Source of the DNA: Micrococcales bacterium
GTDB taxonomy: Bacteria > Actinomycetota > Actinomycetes > Actinomycetales > Microbacteriaceae
Length of the DNA stretch: 56,981 bases
Direction: 5' to 3'
NCBI GenBank assembly: GCA_947452985.1
Contig: CANGEU010000008.1
Location: 1 to 56,981, forward strand
The notes beneath the pieces were generated by a model. The model did not search any database and was not told the DNA's origin. It saw only the letters and a program-made list of their open reading frames with translations. The position numbers and the translations under genes are program-made. Positions 52,193 to 56,981 of the stretch are shown here, in pieces; positions within the stretch are counted from its first letter, which is position 1; the number at the start of each line of letters is the position of its first letter.

Positions 52193-53051
52193 GGTTCGAT
52201 TCACCTTCGTTTGGGGGTAAAAGCACATTTGGGTCATGGGCAGCGGCGATTGTGAGATCTGGTGATGAAGCAAAGAGTTCCAAGACGCTCGAGCTGGTCT
52301 TATGCAACACTCTTTTGTTACCAACACCAGGTACGATTTGTGCCTTCAACAAGTTCGCATCATATGTGAGATCGCCAACTAGGAGAACTGGTTTTGGTTG
52401 CCCGTAGTTGATCAGTAACCCCACCGAACCTTCCGTATGTCCCGGCAGAGGCAACAGCACCACCGACCCATCATCGAAAATGTCCCACCCAAAAGTAAAC
52501 CCGGGTATCACACCGGGCGGTAGCAATCTAAAATCTGGCAAGGTGAAAGAAACATCCGGCAGAAAAATGTGCTCTTTCAAATAACCGTCAAAAACTGCGC
52601 CCACCTGCTGAGCAGCTTTCAGCTCGGCTGAGTCAACGATTATTTTGGCTCTCTTACCTGCGAATGAGCGAAGTCCGCCAATGTGGTCCTGATGTAAATG
52701 CGAAAGGATTACGAATTCAACAGAGCCCGATGCAACACCCAATCGCAGCAAACCATTTTCAAGGGTTTCTCCTTCTGTGATAGAGAATCTTGCCAGCCTC
52801 TTGTACAGCCAGCCAATCAAACCCATAGGGAAGTATTGGTGGTCAGTGACAGACATACGGTCTTGCCCCGTATCGAAAACCAGAGTCCCTTTTGGGTGCC
52901 TAATCAAGTAGACATTGATGGGTCGCGGTTTAGTCCACAACTGCGAAGTCAGAAGCCAGACGAGAGCAGGTAGCCGCGTCGGCCCTACATGTTCTGGACG
53001 AATCTGAACGGTTCCCGTAGAAAACTTCGAGACTTTTACTCGATCTGACAT
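52176..53051 (-). CDS. Metallo-beta-lactamase-fold hydrolase, N-acyl-homoserine-lactonase-like
   Basis: A 291-aa zinc hydrolase. The metal motif is SHLHQDHIGG (HxHxDH) near residue 118; LPLPGHTEGSVGLLI gives the next His, LVGDLTYD the bridging Asp and AAAHDP the last His. The spacing and N-terminal PINVYLIRHPKGTLVFDTG resemble AttM/AiiB-type lactonases, but other lactone or ester substrates are possible. The ATG at 53051 has a very strong GGAGGGGC site. The 53056-53094 leader contains ACAC-TG-GTGT and inverted GTCACAC/GTGTCAT motifs. Confidence 0.8.
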   Translation of the reverse strand: MSDRVKVSKFSTGTVQIRPEHVGPTRLPALVWLLTSQLWTKPRPINVYLIRHPKGTLVFDTGQDRMSVTDHQYFPMGLIGWLYKRLARFSITEGETLENGLLRLGVASGSVEFVILSHLHQDHIGGLRSFAGKRAKIIVDSAELKAAQQVGAVFDGYLKEHIFLPDVSFTLPDFRLLPPGVIPGFTFGWDIFDDGSVVLLPLPGHTEGSVGLLINYGQPKPVLLVGDLTYDANLLKAQIVPGVGNKRVLHKTSSSVLELFASSPDLTIAAAHDPNVLLPPNEGESNHESRR

Positions 53052-53277
53052 GCCCCTCCTGAAAATAGATGACACGACATACATTACACCAGTGTGACTC
53101 CACCTCTGACCCCGGATAACTGATTGACCCTTTCAGCCGAAGTTATCAAATCGATTCCGAAAAGCCGCTTCCCCTTGTTTATTGGTAATGCCTCTATTTA
53201 CTTTGTGCAGATTCCAGGTCCTACATTCGGTGCAGTAGCCCCATCACCAACCGCGCCAGTTTTGCTGTCAGCGCTAA

Positions 53278-54357
53278 CTAGAACGGTGTGTTGTGCGCCC
53301 AGACTCGGCGCGGACGCTCCCGATGACCGGTAGAAAGGACCCAGTTGCTTTCAATCGCAATCTCGTCGGCGAGCGTTCGATGGAGCCTGTTCATCACTGA
53401 AGTCTGGCGCAGCGCCCAGGTCCAGAATGCTTGCTCTGCCTCGAAAGCACTAACTAGCGCGGGAAATAATGGAACTTCAGATTCAAACCCGCCCATGTAG
53501 GCTCTCGCTGCCTTGTCCCAGCCATCATAGAGATTTAGCTCTTCATGCCCAAAGCCGATGCTTGAGAATGTGCTTTCGCCCCCGTCCGATATGGACCACC
53601 TCATGTGAGGGTAAGGCAGTTTCTGATGGGTTAGAAACTCTCGTAGACCTCTGGCAAACGCAACTTCTCCAGTCGAAGTGAGATCGTTCCTCTTGGCATG
53701 GAATCGTCGCGCAAACTCTGTCCCTGAGTAGGCTCCGATGATTGTATTTGACTGCTGTTCAAGTGCGTAGCCAGTGGCCACGAAGTTATAGATCACCTGC
53801 TCAAGGTTCGTTAGCCTGGCTTCTCGAACATTAGGGTCAGCATTCGTTCCCATTATTTCCATCAGAAAGACCTCATCCTTGAGATTTTCCCCGAACACAC
53901 GATTCAACTCCTGGAAGTTCAGATCGTGCACAGCCAACATCCGCCTGATTCTGTCCCAAGCGATGTGATTCAGCGCACCAACATGGTTGGCGCGCTCGCT
54001 TGACAGCGACTCTAACCTCGCACGCCACTGATCAGGATCAGTCGGGATTTCGAAATGTGTTACATCTGTAGGCGCAGTCAAGAACTGCTCGACTGCTGAG
54101 CGCGCCCAATCACTATCGGGTGGCATTATGTGAAGAATGTTGTCACCCGACCAAACTTCAGTATCAAATGAGTACTCACCGTCGATCTTCACTAAGTCGA
54201 AGGGCCAGTTGATGTCAGCGTTTATTGAGAGCTCACCAAAGCCTTGAGGCTGCCCGTCGATCGAGAGGGTGGTGGGTTTTCCAGCTTCCACGTGAAGAAT
54301 CAGCACCCGGCCTAACTTGAGTGGCTTCGGCTTTCCAGGCAACGGTTTCGCGTTCAT
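53278..54357 (-). CDS. Unrecognised 359-aa island protein
   Basis: I cannot assign a family. The first ~110 residues look beta-rich (LGRVLILHVEAGKPTTLSIDG...). The rest is mainly helical, with charged segments (RFHAKRNDLTSTGEVAFARGLREFL), Trp-rich patches (EAEQAFWTWALRQT) and an Arg-rich C-terminus. There is no signal peptide or membrane helix. Its codon use has more rare codons than the backbone genes. It may be a defence-, phage- or stress-related cytoplasmic protein, but nothing proves this. Confidence 0.65.
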   Translation of the reverse strand: MNAKPLPGKPKPLKLGRVLILHVEAGKPTTLSIDGQPQGFGELSINADINWPFDLVKIDGEYSFDTEVWSGDNILHIMPPDSDWARSAVEQFLTAPTDVTHFEIPTDPDQWRARLESLSSERANHVGALNHIAWDRIRRMLAVHDLNFQELNRVFGENLKDEVFLMEIMGTNADPNVREARLTNLEQVIYNFVATGYALEQQSNTIIGAYSGTEFARRFHAKRNDLTSTGEVAFARGLREFLTHQKLPYPHMRWSISDGGESTFSSIGFGHEELNLYDGWDKAARAYMGGFESEVPLFPALVSAFEAEQAFWTWALRQTSVMNRLHRTLADEIAIESNWVLSTGHRERPRRVWAHNTPF

Positions 54358-54460
54358 GACCTAAATATGCCATTAGACATCGAAAACCCTGACTGTCGAA
54401 CGCGTTTCCCGGTCAACGGGCATGGAGATGACCCACCTCGTTACTCCCGTCCAGCAACTC

Positions 54461-54484
54461 AACAAGTGACCAAACAAGTGACCA
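54461..54484. repeat. 12-bp tandem direct repeat near the island's right end
   Basis: Two exact head-to-tail copies of AACAAGTGACCA (54461-54472, 54473-54484). They lie in the 281-bp gene-free stretch 54358-54638, about 80 bp inside the right repeat. Such arm-type repeats near an att site can bind an integrase or excisionase. The rest of the stretch shows nothing I can name apart from the right repeat and a tRNA-T-arm-like remnant. Confidence 0.55.
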
Positions 54485-54560
54485 TTTCTCTCACTCAAAC
54501 ACAACATCCGCGTAAATAGTGGTGTCTAGGCTCGCTAACTCGCGTAGATTCCAAGTCCTT

Positions 54561-54638
54561 TATTCTCCGCGCTCTTCGAAAGAAGACGTTCACTAATGAG
54601 ACAGTGAAAAAGCCCCAGAGCGATCTGGGGCTTTTGTC
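54561..54638 (+). repeat. Right copy of tRNA-tail/three-hairpin repeat (attR candidate)
   Basis: It repeats 50397-50474 with three substitutions. The tRNA acceptor tip is present but the body of the tRNA is not; the preceding bases GATTCCAAGTCC only loosely resemble the T-arm. All three hairpins are kept, the first as TCTTC-GAAA-GAAGA. Confidence 0.8.
54608..54635. terminator. Terminator in right repeat, after DUF4188 gene
   Basis: An 11-bp stem, AAAAGCCCCAG/CTGGGGCTTTT, with loop AGCGAT. It ends 3 bp before the stop of the minus-strand DUF4188 gene. Confidence 0.85.
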
Positions 54639-55112
54639 TTATTTGTGATTCAAACGTTGGGAAGCGGTGTTTCGCTTACCGGTTGCAGGTTCAAGGCGTC
54701 CAACCTTGCCGAAACCGAATGGTGGCATGTTTTGGTAGATGTTCTCGCTCTTACCCGGATCAACAATGTAGGTCTCGTGGTAAATACCGACTGCCTTGGA
54801 TTTCTTAACCATCTTGTTGAAGGCTTTCCAGGCTGGCAGATGTTCGGCGTCGGTGGCTTTCGCATAAGCCATAAGCTTCTCAGCGCTCTCCCAATACTGA
54901 ACCAGAATTAGCGTTCGACCCATCCACATTTCATAGGATTTGAAGCCAAGTTCAGGGTTTTTGAAAAGCTCTGGAAGCATGCGACCCATCGCCATGAAGA
55001 CAGGCAACCATCGATGAATTGCGAAGATGTTGTTGATGCGCATCCCGATCAGGAAAAGCACGTAGCCGTCATCGGAAACTGCCGTTAATCGTTCGTTTCT
55101 CACTTTTGTCAT
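54639..55112 (-). CDS. DUF4188 domain-containing protein
   Basis: A 157-aa protein: LFLIGMRINNIFAIHRWLPVFMAMGRMLPEL, FKSYEMWMGRTLILVQYWESAEKLMAYAK and PAWKAFNKMVKKSKAVGIYHETYIV are characteristic of DUF4188 (dimeric alpha/beta-barrel, monooxygenase-like). No catalytic role is established. It is the first chromosomal gene right of the island, its stop directly abutting the right repeat. Confidence 0.82.
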   Translation of the reverse strand: MTKVRNERLTAVSDDGYVLFLIGMRINNIFAIHRWLPVFMAMGRMLPELFKNPELGFKSYEMWMGRTLILVQYWESAEKLMAYAKATDAEHLPAWKAFNKMVKKSKAVGIYHETYIVDPGKSENIYQNMPPFGFGKVGRLEPATGKRNTASQRLNHK

Positions 55113-55211
55113 GACTGCTACTTTCTGAAATGTTCGCTTTGGCTATAAAGCCTTAGGTTAGCCCTGATAGTTGGATAAAGTGAATCAACACCTTTATAGA
55201 AAGTGAAACCA

Positions 55212-55577
55212 ATGCGAGTTGGATACGTTGTGCTTTATGTGACCGATGCTGAGGCCTGCGCCAAGTTCTGGGTCGAAAAGGTTGGCATGGTTGAGAAGGG
55301 TCGCAAGCAGGCAGGCGAGTTTTCTTTCATTGAGATTGGTTTCGCAGACCAAGAGTTCTCCTTCGAACTTGTTCCACTAGCCATGATGGAGAACAACCCA
55401 GATGGCCTTGACCTGGCCACGCCGTCGATCGCTTTCAAAGTGGACGACCTAGTTGAAACTCACGCGAAGCTGGTAGCAGCTGGTGTGCAGGCTATGGAAC
55501 CAGGTGAGCACGGAGGAATTCCGTCGTTCGCATTCTCAGACAACGAAGGCCGCTGGTTTGCGGTGACTAAAGCCTAG
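55212..55577 (+). CDS. VOC-family (glyoxalase-like) protein
   Basis: A 121-aa single-domain vicinal-oxygen-chelate protein: VGYVVLYVTDAEACAKFWVEKVGM at the N-terminus and FAFSDNEGRWFAVTKA at the C-terminus with the two beta-alpha-beta-beta-beta halves. The ATG at 55212 was preferred to a GTG at 55203 because it fits the family start. It may bind or modify a small toxic molecule; substrate unknown. Confidence 0.82.
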   Translation: MRVGYVVLYVTDAEACAKFWVEKVGMVEKGRKQAGEFSFIEIGFADQEFSFELVPLAMMENNPDGLDLATPSIAFKVDDLVETHAKLVAAGVQAMEPGEHGGIPSFAFSDNEGRWFAVTKA

Positions 55578-55594
55578 AGATCAGATTTAAAAAG

Positions 55595-55624
55595 AAATGC
55601 CCCTGACTTTCATCAGGGGCATTT
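55595..55624. terminator. Bidirectional terminator
   Basis: A 12-bp perfect stem, AAATGCCCCTGA/TCAGGGGCATTT, with loop CTTTCA, between the VOC gene and the convergent small membrane protein gene. Confidence 0.85.
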
Positions 55625-55627
55625 TGA

Positions 55628-55828
55628 CTAACCAACCAGGTTGGTCCACGCCAGACTCAGAAGGTAAAGTCCTGCACAAAACAGAACACTTCCTAGCCCT
55701 AGACCGACAGGAGATTGCCAGCCATGCCAGCGTTCCTGATAGTCGAAGCGCTTCCTAGTCCAAGAGTCTCGCAATTCAACCCAGTCATTCATGTCCTGGA
55801 TATTCTTGCTTTTCTTTTCCTCTTTCAT
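55628..55828 (-). CDS. Small single-helix membrane protein, unknown
   Basis: 66 aa: a charged, Trp-containing N-terminal half (KSKNIQDMNDWVELRDSWTRK) and one hydrophobic helix near the C-terminus (VGLGLGSVLFCAGLYLLSLAW). No family is recognised. The coding call rests on its position between a terminator and a promoter region, a GTGAAG site before the ATG, and the protein-like sequence. Confidence 0.55.
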   Translation of the reverse strand: MKEEKKSKNIQDMNDWVELRDSWTRKRFDYQERWHGWQSPVGLGLGSVLFCAGLYLLSLAWTNLVG

Positions 55829-55925
55829 GTTTCTTCACTTTCTTCGTTATTGGATTTGAGTGAAGCAAAAATAATTAACAGAAATAAGGCTTCCCCAACA
55901 TTTTACCGTCCGCTATGGTGAAACT

Positions 55926-56324
55926 ATGTTCAAGCAAATCTTCGTAAACCTCCCTATTGAGAACCTAAAGAATTCCGTAGCTTTCTTTGGCGAACTCGGC
56001 TTCACCTTCAACGAGCAGTTCTCCGACGAAGAGTCGACGTGCATGATCGTTTCCGAGCACATCTTCGTGATGCTTCTGGAGAAGCGTAAGTTCTCAAGCT
56101 TTACGTCTCGCAAGATTGCCGACAAGGACACCACCGAGATGACTCTGTCATTTGCGTGTTCGTCGGCTGACGAAGTACGTTCTCTTTCGGAGAAGGCATT
56201 TGCGCTTGGAGCAAAGCGAGTGAACGACCCTGAAGATATGGGCTTTATGTTCAGCTGGGGTTTCGAAGACCTCGATGGTCACATGTGGGACTTGTTCTGG
56301 ATGAACCCAGATCACGTTCAGTAA
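55926..56324 (+). CDS. VOC-family protein, second copy
   Basis: A 132-aa glyoxalase/extradiol-dioxygenase-superfamily protein: IFVNLPIENLKNSVAFFGELGFTFNEQFSDE, then FVMLLEKRKF and the C-terminal WGFEDLDGHMWDLFWMNPDHVQ, which matches the lactoylglutathione-lyase-like group with a GHxWD/E metal motif. TATGGT ends 6 bp before the ATG (leaderless). It is only distantly similar to the copy at 55212. Confidence 0.85.
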   Translation: MFKQIFVNLPIENLKNSVAFFGELGFTFNEQFSDEESTCMIVSEHIFVMLLEKRKFSSFTSRKIADKDTTEMTLSFACSSADEVRSLSEKAFALGAKRVNDPEDMGFMFSWGFEDLDGHMWDLFWMNPDHVQ

Positions 56325-56981
56325 TTAGCTGAGAGCTTTTTCGAGAGCCTGCAGTATGCCGTCGACGTCTTCCTGGGTGGTGTCCCATGAACACATCCAG
56401 CGAACCTGACCGGTTGCCTGGTTCCAAACGTAGAAGCGGTAGTCGGCCATGATCTGGTTGGCTACCTTTTCCGGAAGTTCAGGGAACACGGCGTTGGCTT
56501 CGGCCTTGTTGCGAACAATAACCTCTGGGTGCTTTGCGGCAATTGCCAGCACGCCTTCGTAGAGCTTTGACGCCATGGCGTTGGCATTCTTGGCGTTCTC
56601 CAGAGCAACGGCAGCATTGTTCTCGAATAGGGCGATTAGCTGAGCCGAGAAGAAGCGCATCTTGGAAGCGAGTTGCATTGAGGTCTTGCGGAGGAACGGC
56701 ATTGCTTCTGCGAGCGCCTTACCCTGCTCGGTCGAAGCGTTGGTCACAATGACGGCTTCGGCGGCGAGAGCACCGATCTTGGTGCCACCGAGAGAAACTA
56801 GGTCAACGCCTAGGTCGGTGGTGAACTGCTTGAAGGTCAGGCCAAGTGCTGCCGCAGCGTTTGATAGTCTCGCGCCATCTAGGTGAAGCAGTAGGCCGTG
56901 TTTGTGAGCTAGGTCTGCCAAGGCCTTGATTTCGGCTGGCCGGTAGAGGGTTCCCATCTCAGTGGTCTGGGTGATGCTGAT
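56325..56981 (-). CDS. Low-specificity L-threonine aldolase (N-terminal part outside window)
   Basis: A PLP enzyme cleaving L-threonine/allo-threonine to glycine and acetaldehyde. The last 219 codons are present and the frame stays open to the right edge (ISITQTTEMGTLYRP, a typical segment). LLLHLDGARLSNAAAAL carries the conserved Asp, and SLGGTKIGALAAEAVIV the PLP-binding Lys. The acetaldehyde formed could feed the aldehyde dehydrogenase at 11.6 kb. Confidence 0.9.
   Translation of the reverse strand: MSITQTTEMGTLYRPAEIKALADLAHKHGLLLHLDGARLSNAAAALGLTFKQFTTDLGVDLVSLGGTKIGALAAEAVIVTNASTEQGKALAEAMPFLRKTSMQLASKMRFFSAQLIALFENNAAVALENAKNANAMASKLYEGVLAIAAKHPEVIVRNKAEANAVFPELPEKVANQIMADYRFYVWNQATGQVRWMCSWDTTQEDVDGILQALEKALS

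Larger units (their letters stand above)
50397..54638. mobile_element. Putative tRNA-Ser-anchored genomic island without integrase
   Basis: A block of about 4.2 kb is bounded by two direct copies of a 78-bp sequence that starts in the 3' end of tRNA-Ser(GGA). One boundary inside a functional tRNA and the second copy carrying only the tRNA tip is the classic footprint of site-specific integration. The cargo is all on the minus strand: an unknown 359-aa protein, an AHL-lactonase-like hydrolase, a MarR regulator and the mobile-mystery A/B pair, a family named for its association with mobile DNA. No recombinase or relaxase is present, so it is either a satellite moved in trans or a decayed element. 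Confidence 0.6.

Noticed and set aside
53124-53333. 69-codon plus-strand frame in the island gap
   Set aside because: No ribosome site or -10 element, no protein family, and its 3' part overlaps the unknown island gene. The IPGPTF string only loosely recalls PDZ-type Lon-like proteins.
1-56981. CRISPR arrays, insertion sequences, phage structural genes
   Set aside because: No regularly spaced repeats, transposase motifs or phage genes were seen anywhere in the window.

Overview
This window is a 57-kb piece of an actinobacterial chromosome. The gene families and their order suggest a small-genome Microbacteriaceae member, possibly of the freshwater Luna type (Rhodoluna/Aquiluna-like). That assignment is an inference, because no rRNA is present. 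The clearest support is the backbone order topA-tmk-holB, Tad pilus locus, 6C RNA, acs, ridA, ponA2, metallophosphoesterase, asd-lysC, recR-dnaX, ffs. As I recall it, this order runs collinear with the Rv3644c-Rv3721c stretch of Mycobacterium tuberculosis.

Layout. Bases 1-11.5 kb carry transport and wall genes: a heavy-metal P-type ATPase (cut by the window edge), an FprA-type ferredoxin reductase, a Pit phosphate transporter with a PHO-box-like 11-bp repeat, a CaCA antiporter, nicotinamidase, two DacB-type D,D-peptidases around a CopC-like protein, and a beta-CASP nuclease. 11.1-14 kb holds an aldehyde dehydrogenase with a DUF779 partner and a divergent LuxR-type response regulator. 14-18.5 kb is a ROK regulator with a CUT2-type sugar ABC transporter. 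18.6-23.1 kb has tRNA-Thr(CGT), a DsbA/FrnE-like protein, a DUF1801 protein plus an NRAMP transporter, and the acetate permease ActP with its DUF485 partner. 23.3-44.9 kb is mainly the conserved backbone: replication genes, the pilus locus, acetyl-CoA synthetase, cell-wall synthesis and aspartate-pathway genes, and the SRP RNA. 45-50.3 kb looks more accessory: an MgtA-like ATPase lacking its N-terminal domain, a TetR regulator, a predicted sortase-anchored surface protein and a Pr6Pr membrane protein.

At 50.3 kb a tRNA-Ser(GGA) gene is followed by a 78-bp trailer of three hairpins that is repeated, with three substitutions, at 54.56 kb. The 4.1 kb between the copies holds a mobile-mystery A/B (XRE/Fic) pair, a MarR regulator, an AHL-lactonase-like hydrolase and an unrecognised 359-aa protein. 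No integrase is visible. I read this as a small tRNA-anchored island, and it is the most unusual feature here. The right flank has DUF4188, two VOC proteins and a partial threonine aldolase.

Together, ALDH, ActP and Acs describe acetaldehyde/acetate use: oxidation to acetate, uptake of acetate, activation to acetyl-CoA. Throughout the window many genes show a TANNNT -10 element ending 6-7 nt before the start codon, so leaderless mRNAs are probably common in this organism.
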